Shown: positions 1 through 8,066 of the stretch, piece by piece
Numbering within the stretch: the first letter of the stretch is position 1
How the letters are laid out: each line of letters begins with the position of its first letter
Source: Pseudomonadota bacterium
GTDB taxonomy: Bacteria; Pseudomonadota; Alphaproteobacteria; Rhizobiales; Xanthobacteraceae
Direction: 5' to 3'
Length of the DNA stretch: 38,146 bases
Assembly (NCBI GenBank): GCA_023422775.1
Contig: JAFAGM010000112.1
Span: 1-38,146 of the forward strand
Translations under genes and position numbers: made by a program
The notes under the pieces: model-generated
Told to the model about the DNA's origin: nothing
The model's input: only the letters and a program-made list of their open reading frames with translations
Databases searched by the model: none

Positions 1-258
1 CCGTGCGAAGCGGTCGTCGTAGGCGAGGTCGGCATTGCGGACGAGCGCGCCGACGCGCACGCCGCCGTCGCCGTCCCACGCGATGGCGTCGAGGCCCGGC
101 AGCCGGCCGATGTCGATCAGACGCCGCGGCCGCGCCGCGCCGACCTTCATCAGGTCGAGCATGTTGGTGCCGGCGGCGAGGTAGGCCGAGCCGGGCTCGG
201 CGGCGGCGGCGACCGCCTCGGCGAGGCTCGCCGGGCGGAGATAGTCGAAGCGGTTCAT
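1..258 (-). CDS. FAD-binding subunit of a molybdenum hydroxylase (PaoB/CoxM-like), 5' part only
   Basis: Only the first 86 codons lie in the window; the gene continues past position 1. The product begins MNRFDYLRPASLAEAV and carries the FAD-loop motif AAGTNMLDLMKVG near residues 29-41, typical of the medium subunit of xanthine dehydrogenase, CO dehydrogenase and periplasmic aldehyde oxidoreductase (PaoABC). The subunit passes electrons from the iron-sulfur subunit to FAD. Its ATG overlaps the stop of the upstream 2Fe-2S gene in an ATGA junction (255-258), so the two are translationally coupled. A large molybdopterin subunit gene is expected next, outside the window. The exact substrate cannot be told from this part. 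Confidence 0.9.
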   Translation of the reverse strand, partial: MNRFDYLRPASLAEAVAAAAEPGSAYLAAGTNMLDLMKVGAARPRRLIDIGRLPGLDAIAWDGDGGVRVGALVRNADLAYDDRFAR

Positions 259-809
259 GCCGCCCTCCGGTCGCTGTCGGCGCCGTCGCGCTCGGCGAGG
301 ACGCGGCGCGCCTCGAGCACCGCCTCGGTGATGCCCTGGTAGGCGCCGCAGCGGCAGATGTTGCCGCTCATCAGTTCGCGAATTTCATCGGCGGTCTTCG
401 CCTTGCCTTCCGCGATCAGCCCGGCGGCCGAGCAGATCTGTCCCGATGTGCAATAACCGCACTGAAATGCATCGTGATCGATGAAGGCTTGCTGCAGCGG
501 ATGCAGCTCACCGCCGCGCGCAAGGCCTTCGATGGTGGTGATGTCGTCGCCTTCCCGCATCACTGCCAGCGTCAGGCAGGAATTGATCCGCCGTCCCTCG
601 ACGAGCACGGTACACGCGCCGCACTGGCCGTGGTCGCAGCCCTTCTTGGTGCCGGTCAGGTCAAGATGGTCGCGCAGCGCATCAAGGAGCGTCGTCCACG
701 GCGCGACCGTGAGTTTTACCTCTGCGCCGTTGACGGTGAGCGTTATCGGGATTTTCTCCGGTGCTGCGGCGATCGGCCCGTTGGGATCCGCTGTGCCAGG
801 GTGCGTCAT
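255..809 (-). CDS. 2Fe-2S iron-sulfur subunit of a molybdenum hydroxylase (PaoA/CoxS-like)
   Basis: 184-residue small subunit of a three-subunit xanthine dehydrogenase-family enzyme, close to the aldehyde oxidoreductase PaoA type. The N-terminal plant-type ferredoxin domain has Cys58, Cys63, Cys66 (CDHGQCGAC) and Cys78. The C-terminal helical domain has a second 2Fe-2S site with Cys117, Cys120, Cys152 and Cys154 (CGYC...CRC). Two ATGs lie six bases apart (815 and 809). A GGAG touches the first but is six bases from the second, so 809 is preferred. No Tat signal is visible, unlike E. coli PaoA, so the enzyme may be cytoplasmic. The stop overlaps the FAD-subunit start. Confidence 0.92.
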   Translation of the reverse strand: MTHPGTADPNGPIAAAPEKIPITLTVNGAEVKLTVAPWTTLLDALRDHLDLTGTKKGCDHGQCGACTVLVEGRRINSCLTLAVMREGDDITTIEGLARGGELHPLQQAFIDHDAFQCGYCTSGQICSAAGLIAEGKAKTADEIRELMSGNICRCGAYQGITEAVLEARRVLAERDGADSDRRAA

Positions 810-1131
810 TTTCATCTCCGCCTGGTTTTCCGCCTGGGGATGTCATGTCCACGCGTCAGTACGATGACTTTCGCCGGCCTGCTTGTCGTGCGCAAAGAAG
901 AGGCTGGATTCCTCAAGCCCGGATTCTGACTCAGGCTACAACGAACTCGGGCGGCGAAGGTTCACGAAGACCGACGATGCCAAGCCCGGAGCTCGGCTGG
1001 AGTGCCGATAACTGTGCATTTGCGATAACGCCGGTTACACCGACTGGCCTTGCACGGGCCGTTGCGCTGCGCTCTCTCGAGGCAGCCCGGAGTGCCCGAA
1101 GTAACATTCCAACCGGATGAAATGTACGTGA
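810..1131. other. Intergenic stretch upstream of the hydroxylase operon
   Basis: About 320 bases between the hydroxylase operon and the 3' end of the chemoreceptor gene, both read on the minus strand. No convincing coding frame, RNA or repeat was found. It should hold the promoter of the 2Fe-2S/FAD operon, but I cannot pick -35/-10 boxes with confidence. Confidence 0.4.
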
Positions 1132-2895
1132 TTACAGCCGGTAAGCCGTGCGGAAGCCGCCCCAGTGGCGGCCCTTGACGCGGACCGGCACGTCGATCTC
1201 CCGCATCATCACGGTGTTGCCGTTGCCCATGTCGCGGGCATAGCTCTGGATCAGGTAGGCGCGCTGGTTGCGTCCGGCGGCAAGACCCGCCGGATCGTCG
1301 AAGATGCGGCGGTTGCGGCTGTTGGCTGTGTTCCAGGTGACGTCGCCGGGCCGCTGCGGGTGCGAATAGATCTTGTTGTGAACCGGCAGATAGCCGTTGC
1401 GGTCGATCATCGCGCAGAACGCCATCCGCGGGTCCCTGGCGAGGAACGCTTCCTGGAACGGCGGCAAGGCGCGATCGGCCCAGTCCAGCATCCTGGTGCG
1501 ATACTGCACAGGATTGCTGCCCGGTATCGCGACATAGTCGGTGTCGAACATGTCTTCGATCGAGATCGCGCCGCTCGCCACGCCGTTCTCGAAGATCTTC
1601 GCCAGCGCGGTGCCCGCTTCCATGGCGCGGGTGACGGCTTCGGTGTTGTCGTCCTGGATCGACCACAGCCTGTCTTCGATCTTATCCATCAGCGCCGGAT
1701 CCGGCCGATCGAACTGCGCGTGCGTGCCGGCCTTCGACCGCTGGATGATGCGAATCCGGCAGGCGCCGACATGCTCCAGAACAGCATTGAAGCTCTGGCC
1801 CTGCGCCAGCGCTTCCGCTTCTCCCCCGCTGACCAGGATGCCGCCCCGGGAAATTTCATAGACCGGTGCCGTTATCGTCCCGCGCGGCGAGGCGATCTCG
1901 ATCTTGAGGCTGCAAGGCAGCCTTTCGTCCTTGCGGCGCTCGTGGCGGTCGCCTTCCTTCTCTCCCTGACGCAGCAGCACGGCGCAGCGCGACTTCAGCT
2001 TCTGCGCGAAAGTCGTGACGGCGCGTCCGGCCCTGGCGACGGTTTCGCCGTGCGTCTCGGCTTCCCTGGCCGCACTGTCGATTTCAGTGGCGCTGTCGCC
2101 GACCGAGGCGATGAAACCGGAGGCGGAAGCCGCGTTGTCGGCCATTTCTCCGGTGGTTGCGTTCTGCTCGGCGACCGCGCCGTTGACGTTCTCGAACACC
2201 GGACGGATCGCTTCGATCGCCTGCGAGATGCGGTGCACGGCGTCGACCGAGCCCGCGGCGTCGCGCTGCAGCGCCTCGATCTTCCTGGTGATTTCCTTGG
2301 TGGCGTCCTGGGTCTGCACCGCCAGCGCCTTCACCTCGGTGGCGACCACGGCGAAACCGCGCCCGGCCGCGCCGGCGCGCGCCGCCTCGATGGTGGAGTT
2401 CAGCGCCAGCAGTGTCGTCTGCCGCGCGATCTGCGCGATCAGGTTGACGACATTGCCGATCGCCGCCGAGGATTCCCGCAGGCGATCCACATTCGCGCTG
2501 GCTTCGCGCGCAGCCTCGCCGGCCTGGTCGGCGAGCTTGCCGGCGTCGCGGACCTGGGAGCCGATCCCCTGCGCCGAATGCGTGAACTTGTCGGCGGCAT
2601 GCGAGAAGGTCGTCGCTGTGCGTTGCGCGGCGGCGGTGCGGCCGGTGAGGGCATCGGTGCGCCTGCGGATGGTGGAAAGTGTCGCCGCGGTCGACTCGGC
2701 GCCGCCCGCAACCGAATTGGCCGCGCGCTCGAGCTGGCGGATCATCGCGCCGAGTTCGAGATCCAGGAGTTCAAGAATCTCCCTGGCCGAATCGCCCTCG
2801 GCGGTCTGGATCGCGGCCGGAGCCTGCGCAGCCTTGGCTTCCGCGGCCGGCGCGGTGGTTTGCGGCACCTGCTTCTTGAACAATCCGAGCGCCAT
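1132..2895 (-). CDS. Soluble methyl-accepting chemotaxis protein with PilZ domain
   Basis: 587-residue signalling protein with no transmembrane segment or signal peptide, so it should act in the cytoplasm. A coiled-coil MCP signalling domain spans about residues 45-300, with the hairpin tip near 160-195 (ALNSTIEAARAG, GRGFAVVATEV), which contacts CheA/CheW. A PilZ domain follows at about 317-415, with the RxxxR element at R321-R325; the second c-di-GMP motif reads EISRGG, with Glu347 where Asp or Asn is usual. The C-terminal 155 residues form a sensory module seen in other alphaproteobacterial receptors (DRNGYLPVHN, GRHWGGFR). The start at 2895 is chosen because AAGAG precedes it and MALGLFKK begins the conserved part; a further ATG at 2937 adds 14 unlikely residues. 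Confidence 0.88.
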   Translation of the reverse strand: MALGLFKKQVPQTTAPAAEAKAAQAPAAIQTAEGDSAREILELLDLELGAMIRQLERAANSVAGGAESTAATLSTIRRRTDALTGRTAAAQRTATTFSHAADKFTHSAQGIGSQVRDAGKLADQAGEAAREASANVDRLRESSAAIGNVVNLIAQIARQTTLLALNSTIEAARAGAAGRGFAVVATEVKALAVQTQDATKEITRKIEALQRDAAGSVDAVHRISQAIEAIRPVFENVNGAVAEQNATTGEMADNAASASGFIASVGDSATEIDSAAREAETHGETVARAGRAVTTFAQKLKSRCAVLLRQGEKEGDRHERRKDERLPCSLKIEIASPRGTITAPVYEISRGGILVSGGEAEALAQGQSFNAVLEHVGACRIRIIQRSKAGTHAQFDRPDPALMDKIEDRLWSIQDDNTEAVTRAMEAGTALAKIFENGVASGAISIEDMFDTDYVAIPGSNPVQYRTRMLDWADRALPPFQEAFLARDPRMAFCAMIDRNGYLPVHNKIYSHPQRPGDVTWNTANSRNRRIFDDPAGLAAGRNQRAYLIQSYARDMGNGNTVMMREIDVPVRVKGRHWGGFRTAYRL

Positions 2896-3097
2896 GGCAT
2901 CTCTTGGAAGTTGAGGAAGGGTGGAACATCCTCTCATCCGGGCATGAAATCAGGGTTAACATCTGGCTGATATTCCGGCGGACGGGAGCTACTTTAGTAG
3001 CCGGGCCGGCCGCAAATCTTTGATTTCGCCGGATTGGCAGCCTATAAGGCCGCGATTCACCCCCATTTCTTCCCGGACGAACCCCAGAGAGCCCTGC

Positions 3098-3844
3098 ATG
3101 GCCGGCCATTCCCAATTCAAGAACATCATGCACCGCAAGGGCAGGCAGGATGCCCAGAAATCGAAACTGTTCGGCAAGCTGGCGCGGGAAATCACCGTCG
3201 CGGCCAAGCTCGGAACCCCGGACCCCGCGATGAACCCGCGGCTGCGCGCGGCCGTGATCGCGGCGCGCCAGGAGAACATGCCGAAGGACAATATCGAGCG
3301 CGCCATCAAGAAGGCGACCGGCGGCGAAGGCGAGAACTACGACGAGATCCGCTACGAAGGCTACGGCCCCGGCGGTGTTGCCGTGATCGTCGAGGCGCTG
3401 ACCGACAACCGTAACCGCGCCGCCTCCGACATCCGTTCCTTCTTCTCCAAGTCCGGCGGCAATCTCGGCGAAACCGGCTCGGTCGCCTTCATGTTCGACC
3501 GCACCGGCATCATCGAATACGACTCAAGCGTCGCCTCCGACGATGCGATGCTGGACGCGGCGATCGAGGCCGGTGCCGACGACGTGATATCAAGCGAAAG
3601 CGGCCACGAGATCTACGCCTCGCAGGAAACCTTTCGCGAGGTCGCCAAGGCGCTGGAAGCGAAATTCGGCGAAGCCCGCAAGGCGGCGCTGACCTGGAAG
3701 CCGCAGAACACGGTCGCCGTCGACGACGACACGGGCGAGAAGTTGCTGAAGCTGATGGACCTTTTGAATGAGCACGACGACGTGCAGAACGTCTATGCCA
3801 ATTTCGAAATTTCCGACGCGCTGGTCGCCAGGATGGGCGGGTGA
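3098..3844 (+). CDS. yebC: YebC/PmpR family regulatory or translation-associated protein
   Basis: 248-residue member of the YebC/TACO1 family, full length. The start MAGHSQFKNIMHRKGRQDAQ is the family's hallmark N terminus (usually MAGHSKWANI), which fixes the ATG at 3098; AGAGAG lies just upstream. Acidic stretches such as EAGADDVISSE are typical of domain 2. Family members have been described both as DNA-binding regulators and as factors that help ribosomes through difficult sequences. The gene precedes ruvCAB in many bacteria, as here, though a 244-bp gap with a palindromic repeat separates them, so co-transcription with ruvC is uncertain. It is divergent from the chemoreceptor gene. Confidence 0.95.
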   Translation: MAGHSQFKNIMHRKGRQDAQKSKLFGKLAREITVAAKLGTPDPAMNPRLRAAVIAARQENMPKDNIERAIKKATGGEGENYDEIRYEGYGPGGVAVIVEALTDNRNRAASDIRSFFSKSGGNLGETGSVAFMFDRTGIIEYDSSVASDDAMLDAAIEAGADDVISSESGHEIYASQETFREVAKALEAKFGEARKAALTWKPQNTVAVDDDTGEKLLKLMDLLNEHDDVQNVYANFEISDALVARMGG

Positions 3845-3864
3845 TTTGGCCTCTCCACACTCCG

Positions 3865-4000
3865 CTGTCGTCGCCCGGCTTGACCGGGCGATCCAGTATT
3901 CCAGAGGCCCGGGTCAGGTTCGAGAAGTCTCGGCGTACTGGATCCCCGCCGGAGCCTGTCATCGGGCGGCCATTCGGCCGACCCGGTGGCGGGGATGACA
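3865..4000. repeat. Imperfect palindromic intergenic element between yebC and ruvC
   Basis: Arms ATCCAGTA (3891-3898) and TACTGGAT (3936-3943) are exact inverted copies inside longer GC-rich arms (CGCCCGGCTTGACCGGGCG on the left; CCCCGCCGGAGCC and GGTGGCGGGGATGACA on the right). The vocabulary matches dispersed repeats that I know from Bradyrhizobium and relatives. It could form a structured 3' end for the yebC message. No T-run follows, so it is not a classical terminator. Confidence 0.65.
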
Positions 4001-4041
4001 TGGGAGCGTGTGGCACGGCGATCCCACAGTAGGGGATTTCC

Positions 4042-4056
4042 GTTCTCTTTATGTTT
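4042..4056 (+). promoter_or_regulatory. Candidate LexA (SOS) box upstream of ruvC
   Basis: GTTC (4042-4045), seven bases, then GTTT (4053-4056): one mismatch from the alphaproteobacterial LexA direct repeat GTTC-N7-GTTC. It lies 33 bases before the ruvC ATG. ruvCAB belongs to the SOS regulon in several alphaproteobacteria, which supports the call, but the imperfect second half keeps it a candidate. Confidence 0.45.
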
Positions 4057-4088
4057 CGTTCACCCCGCTCTGGCGTTATCACTACGCC

Positions 4089-4616
4089 ATGACACCTCAA
4101 TCGATTCGCCAACCCGTCCGGATCATCGGCATCGATCCCGGCCTGCGCCGCACCGGCTGGGGCGTGATCGAGACCGAGGGCAACCGCCTCGCCTTTGTCG
4201 GCTGCGGTTCGGTGGAGCCGCCGGGCGATCTGCCGTTGGCCCGCCGCCTGCTGGCCATTCACGAGGGGCTTGCCGCGGTCCTCGGCGATTTCAGGCCGGC
4301 GGAGGCCGCGGTCGAGCAGACATTCGTGAACAAGGACGGCGTCGCCACGCTGAAGCTCGGCCAGGCGCGCGGCGTCGCCATGCTGGCGCCGGCAATGTTC
4401 GGCATATCGGTTGCGGAATATGCGCCCAACCAGGTCAAGAAGACCGTGGTCGGCGCCGGACATGCCGACAAGAACCAGGTCGCGGTCATGCTCAAGATCC
4501 TGCTGCCGAAGGCCGAGCCGAACTCGGCCGATGCCGCCGACGCGCTGGCGATCGCGATCACGCACGCGCACCATCGCGGCGGCGTGGCGCTGCGGCTGAG
4601 GGTCGCCAGCCTATGA
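4089..4616 (+). CDS. ruvC: Holliday junction resolvase RuvC
   Basis: 175-residue endonuclease that cuts Holliday junctions moved by RuvAB during recombination and fork repair. The fold begins with RIIGIDPGLRRTGWGV. The acidic catalytic residues are present: Asp16, Glu76 (AVEQTF), and Asp148/Asp151 (SADAADALAIAITHAH), matching E. coli Asp7, Glu66, Asp138 and Asp141. The ATG at 4089 is chosen because upstream in-frame codons come from non-conserved sequence. The stop overlaps the ruvA start (ATGA, 4613-4616), so the two are translationally coupled. A LexA-box-like site lies upstream. Confidence 0.97.
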   Translation: MTPQSIRQPVRIIGIDPGLRRTGWGVIETEGNRLAFVGCGSVEPPGDLPLARRLLAIHEGLAAVLGDFRPAEAAVEQTFVNKDGVATLKLGQARGVAMLAPAMFGISVAEYAPNQVKKTVVGAGHADKNQVAVMLKILLPKAEPNSADAADALAIAITHAHHRGGVALRLRVASL

Positions 4617-5230
4617 TCGGCAAACTCAAGGGTCTGATCGATTCCTACGGCGAGGACTACGTGATCCTCGACGTCGGCGGCGTCGGCTATCAGGTGCATT
4701 GCGCGTCGCGCACGCTGCAGGCGCTGCCATCGCCCGGCGAGGCCGCGGTGCTGTCGATCGAGACCCATGTGCGCGAGGACCAGATCAGGCTGTTCGGCTT
4801 CCGCAGCGATCTCGAACGCGAATGGTTTCGCCTGCTGCAGACGGTGCAGGGCGTCGGCGCCAAGGTCGCGCTCGCCGTGCTCTCGACGCTGCCGCCGGCC
4901 GAACTTGCCAACGCGATTGCGGTGCGCGACAAGGCCGCAGTGTCGCGCACGCCCGGCGTCGGCCCGAAAGTCGCGGAGCGCATCGTCACCGAATTGAAGG
5001 ACAAGGCGCCTGCGTTTGCCAATGTCGATCCGGCCGTCGTGCATCTCGCCGGCGCGATCGACGATCAGCGCGCGCCGCGCCCGGTCACGGATGCGATTTC
5101 CGCGCTGGTCAATCTCGGCTACGGCCAGCCGCAGGCGGCCGCCGCCATCGCATCGGCCTCGCGCAACGCGGGTGAAAATGCGGAAACCGCGCAACTGATC
5201 CGGCTGGGCCTGAAGGAGCTGGCGAAGTAG
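4613..5230 (+). CDS. ruvA: Holliday junction DNA helicase subunit RuvA
   Basis: 205-residue junction-binding subunit of the RuvAB branch-migration complex. The N-terminal OB-fold starts MIGKLKGLIDSYGEDYVILD. Two helix-hairpin-helix motifs follow (LQTVQGVGAKVALAVLSTLP and RTPGVGPKVAERIVTELK), and the C-terminal domain III that contacts RuvB is present (SALVNLGYGQPQAAAAIA). Length matches the family (about 200). It starts inside the ruvC stop and is followed after 47 bases by a cytidine deaminase gene rather than directly by ruvB. Confidence 0.97.
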   Translation: MIGKLKGLIDSYGEDYVILDVGGVGYQVHCASRTLQALPSPGEAAVLSIETHVREDQIRLFGFRSDLEREWFRLLQTVQGVGAKVALAVLSTLPPAELANAIAVRDKAAVSRTPGVGPKVAERIVTELKDKAPAFANVDPAVVHLAGAIDDQRAPRPVTDAISALVNLGYGQPQAAAAIASASRNAGENAETAQLIRLGLKELAK

Positions 5231-5277
5231 ACTGCCGCCGGCCGGCCACCGACTGACTGAGGAATTTGTTCTCCACC

Positions 5278-5697
5278 ATGCTGAGTAAAAACGACGAAGA
5301 GCTGATCGCCATCGCCACCGAGGCCATCAGCCAGCGCTACCGCAACCGGTGGCAGGAGGTCGGTGCGGCGATGCGGACCCGCGACGGCCGTATCGTCACC
5401 GGCGTGAATATCGACGCCTATATCGGCCGCATCGCGGTCTGCGCCGAAGCGATCGCCATCGGCCGCGCCATCACCGAAACCGGCGACCACGGCATCGAAA
5501 CCATCGTCGCCGTGCGTCACCCCAAGCCCGGGGAGCCCGGCAAGATCGCGGTGGTCTCGCCTTGCGGCATCTGCCGCGAACTGATCCACGACTATGACGC
5601 CAACGCCCGCGTCATCGTCCCCGACAACGGCAAAGCGCCGAAGGTCGTCAGCATCGGCGAACTGCTGCCCAACAAGTACAAGCGGGGCAACGATTGA
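5278..5697 (+). CDS. Cytidine deaminase family protein
   Basis: 139-residue zinc deaminase of the cytidine/blasticidin-S deaminase type. The zinc-site signatures are Cys55-Ala-Glu57 and Pro-Cys96-Gly-Ile-Cys99: three cysteine ligands and the proton-shuttle Glu, as in tetrameric cytidine deaminases. It presumably converts cytidine or a related nucleoside to the uridine form, but substrate choice is not visible. The ATG at 5278 is used; a TTG at 5266 sits closer to the GAGGAA ribosome site and would add four residues. It is embedded between ruvA and ruvB, and its stop overlaps the TTG start of ruvB, so it is co-translated with the recombination genes. Confidence 0.85.
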   Translation: MLSKNDEELIAIATEAISQRYRNRWQEVGAAMRTRDGRIVTGVNIDAYIGRIAVCAEAIAIGRAITETGDHGIETIVAVRHPKPGEPGKIAVVSPCGICRELIHDYDANARVIVPDNGKAPKVVSIGELLPNKYKRGND

Positions 5698-6737
5698 ACA
5701 CGCCCTCCCGCATCGTCACTCCCGAGCGCCGCTCCGATGACGTCGGCGACACCGCGCTGCGCCCGCAATCGCTGTCCGAATTCGTCGGCCAGGCACAGGC
5801 GCGGAAAAATCTCTCGATCTTCATCGAGGCGGCGCGCAAGCGCGGCGAGGCGCTGGACCACGTGCTGTTCGTGGGGCCCCCGGGCCTCGGCAAGACCACG
5901 CTGGCGCAGATCGTCGCGCGCGAACTCGGCGTCGGCTTTCGCGCCACTTCAGGCCCCGTGATTGCCAAGGCCGGCGATCTCGCTGCACTGCTGACCAATC
6001 TCGAAGAGCGCGACGTCCTGTTCATCGACGAGATCCACCGTCTCAGCCCGGCGGTCGAGGAAGTGCTCTATCCCGCGATGGAGGACTTTCAGCTAGACCT
6101 CATCATCGGCGAGGGACCCGCGGCACGCTCGGTCAAGATCGAGCTTGCCAAATTCACCCTCGTCGGCGCCACCACGCGCGCAGGGTTGTTGACCAACCCG
6201 CTGCGCGACCGTTTCGGCATTCCGGTGCGATTGAATTTCTACACCGAGGAAGAGCTGGAAAAAATCGTCACCCGCGGCGCCCGCGTGCTCAATATCGGCA
6301 TGACGCCCGACGGCGCCAACGAGATCGCGCGCCGCGCCCGCGGCACCCCTCGCATCGCCGGACGGCTGCTGCGCCGCGTGCGCGATTTTGCCTCCGCGGC
6401 GGATGCCAGTTCCGTCGACCGCGCCATCGCAGACCACGCGCTGAGCGCGCTGGAGGTCGACGCCGCCGGCCTCGATGCCATGGACCGGCGCTATCTCACG
6501 ACCATTGCCATGAACTACGGCGGCGGACCGGTCGGCGTCGAGACGATGGCGGCGGCATTGTCCGAGCCGCGCGACGCCATCGAGGACATCATCGAGCCGT
6601 TTTTGATCCAGTGCGGCTACCTGCAGCGCACCCCGCGCGGCCGGCTGCTCACCTCGCACGCCTTCCGTCATCTCGGCCTCGCCGAGCCGGCGCGCGACCC
6701 GGCGCAGTTTGGGTTGTTCGGCAACGGCGACGATTGA
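5694..6737 (+). CDS. ruvB: Holliday junction branch migration ATPase RuvB
   Basis: 347-residue AAA+ motor that drives branch migration with RuvA. Walker A is GPPGLGKTT (residues 61-69) and Walker B is LFIDEIHRL (about 109-117). Sensor 1 appears in LVGATTRAG, the arginine finger region in NPLRDRFGIPVRL, and the C-terminal winged helix in PRGRLLTSHAFRHLG. The start codon is TTG at 5694, overlapping the TGA of the deaminase gene (TTGA); no ATG before the conserved LRPQSLSEFVGQ block fits. The rare start and the overlap suggest that ruvB translation depends on ribosomes finishing the deaminase frame. Confidence 0.96.
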   Translation: MNTPSRIVTPERRSDDVGDTALRPQSLSEFVGQAQARKNLSIFIEAARKRGEALDHVLFVGPPGLGKTTLAQIVARELGVGFRATSGPVIAKAGDLAALLTNLEERDVLFIDEIHRLSPAVEEVLYPAMEDFQLDLIIGEGPAARSVKIELAKFTLVGATTRAGLLTNPLRDRFGIPVRLNFYTEEELEKIVTRGARVLNIGMTPDGANEIARRARGTPRIAGRLLRRVRDFASAADASSVDRAIADHALSALEVDAAGLDAMDRRYLTTIAMNYGGGPVGVETMAAALSEPRDAIEDIIEPFLIQCGYLQRTPRGRLLTSHAFRHLGLAEPARDPAQFGLFGNGDD

Positions 6738-6891
6738 TCGCTTCGAACCGGATCGCCGCAACCGCGCACTAACAGAATTGACAGGCGCTGCTGGTGGAAG
6801 CTGCTGGAGGCCTGCAGACGATCTGCACAAACGTACCGCAATTCGGGCTCAATCCGCCAACATCCTTGCGCTGCATCACGGTTGAAATCAC

Positions 6892-7803
6892 ATGCTGTCA
6901 CGCCGTCGTTTTCTGAAGTTCATGGGTGGATTGGGCGTGCTTGGCGTCTCCACCACCGCCTACGGGTTCAGCGCGCCGGTGCTGCGGCTTCGCGTTGCGC
7001 GCTATCATGTTTCGCCGCCGAAATGGCCCTCAGGCCTGCAGCTCAGGATCGCTGCGATCGCCGACCTGCACGCCTGCGATCCCTGGATGTCGCTCGATCG
7101 CATCGAGGGTATCGTCGCGCGCACCAACGCGCTGAAGCCTGACGTGATCGTCATGCTCGGCGACTATGTGGCCGGGCATCGCCAGGTGACACGCTACATT
7201 CCCGCCAGTGAGTGGGCGCGTGCACTCGCCGGATTGAGGGCGCCGCTCGGCGTGCACGCCGTTCTCGGCAATCACGACTGGTGGGACGACAAGAACGTGC
7301 AACGCGAAGGGCAGGGGCCGACGATCGCCGCCCGCGCGCTGGAAGCCGTCGGCATTCCCGTTTACGAAAACGATGCCAGGCGGCTGAGCAAGGACGGCCA
7401 CCCGTTCTGGCTGGCCGGCCTCGGCGATCAACTCGCCTACATGCCGGCGCGCCGCTTCAGGCCGCTGAAGCGCATCGGCGTCGACGATCTCGGCGCGACG
7501 CTTGCAAAGGTCACCGACGATGCACCGCTGATCCTGATGGCGCACGAGCCCGATGTCGCTCGGCGCGCGCCTTCGCGCGTGTCGCTGCAACTCTCCGGGC
7601 ATACCCATGGCGGGCAGGTGCGCATGCTGGGCTGGTCGCCGATCGCGCCCTCCGGGCAGCAGCTCGCCTACGGCCACATCCGCATGAACTGCGATGTCAT
7701 TGTCTCCGGCGGCCTCGGCTGCAGCCTGATGCCGTTCCGGCTCGGCGTTCCCCCGGAAATCGTGCTGGTGACGCTGGGCGCGGCACATCCGGCAGTGGCG
7801 TAG
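6892..7803 (+). CDS. Tat-exported metallophosphoesterase (YkuE/LpxG-like)
   Basis: 303-residue calcineurin-like phosphoesterase. The N terminus MLSRRRFLKFMGGLGVLG is a twin-arginine signal, so the enzyme is probably folded before export and acts in the periplasm or at the inner membrane. Metal-binding blocks occur in order: IADLHA (Asp58, His60), MLGDYVAG, LGNHDWW, MAHEPD and SGHTHGGQV. Relatives include YkuE and UDP-2,3-diacylglucosamine hydrolases of the LpxG group; which substrate applies here is not decided by sequence. It lies 154 bases after ruvB and is probably a separate unit. Confidence 0.88.
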   Translation: MLSRRRFLKFMGGLGVLGVSTTAYGFSAPVLRLRVARYHVSPPKWPSGLQLRIAAIADLHACDPWMSLDRIEGIVARTNALKPDVIVMLGDYVAGHRQVTRYIPASEWARALAGLRAPLGVHAVLGNHDWWDDKNVQREGQGPTIAARALEAVGIPVYENDARRLSKDGHPFWLAGLGDQLAYMPARRFRPLKRIGVDDLGATLAKVTDDAPLILMAHEPDVARRAPSRVSLQLSGHTHGGQVRMLGWSPIAPSGQQLAYGHIRMNCDVIVSGGLGCSLMPFRLGVPPEIVLVTLGAAHPAVA

Positions 7804-7852
7804 CCTCTCACGTCGGGTCGGGCTATATTCCTCGACGACCGGGGTAGCCGAG

Positions 7853-8041
7853 ATGAGAATCACAATTTCAATCGACGAGCAGTTGTTTGCAAATGTGCAG
7901 CGATTAGTTGGCGTCACGGAAAAATCTGCTGCCGTGCGAGCGGCATTGAAAGCCTTTGTTGAGCGCGAAGCCGGTCGTAGACTTGCAGAGGCGGGCGGCA
8001 CGGGGCCGGATGCAAATGCACCGCCACGCCGTCGTTTCTAG
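7853..8041 (+). CDS. Orphan VapB-type antitoxin
   Basis: 62-residue protein with a ribbon-helix-helix-like N terminus (MRITISIDEQLFANVQRLVGV) followed by a helix (EKSAAVRAALKAFVEREAGRRLAEAGG), as in DUF2191/VapB antitoxins of type II modules. The tail is short and basic (PPRRRF). No PIN-domain toxin frame follows: the next gene is the thioesterase 25 bases downstream. The protein is therefore an orphan that may only regulate its own promoter, neutralise a toxin encoded elsewhere, or be a remnant. Confidence 0.75.
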   Translation: MRITISIDEQLFANVQRLVGVTEKSAAVRAALKAFVEREAGRRLAEAGGTGPDANAPPRRRF

Positions 8042-8066
8042 TCGCGCGCCAAGGATAACAACTCGA

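Noticed and set aside
962..1666. Minus-strand frame overlapping the chemoreceptor 3' end, as a possible separate gene or frameshifted extension
   Set aside because: It is another reading of the receptor's own DNA and then of non-coding sequence; the receptor's C terminus (GRHWGGFRTAYRL) is already complete.
1165..2970. Long open frame (601 codons) on the plus strand opposite the chemoreceptor
   Set aside because: It mirrors the real gene in high-GC DNA, is rich in Arg/Gly/Asp without motifs, and overlaps a clearly recognised MCP-PilZ gene.
8042..8066. VapC toxin after the VapB-type antitoxin
   Set aside because: Only 25 bases separate it from ybgC, and no PIN-domain frame exists nearby on either strand.
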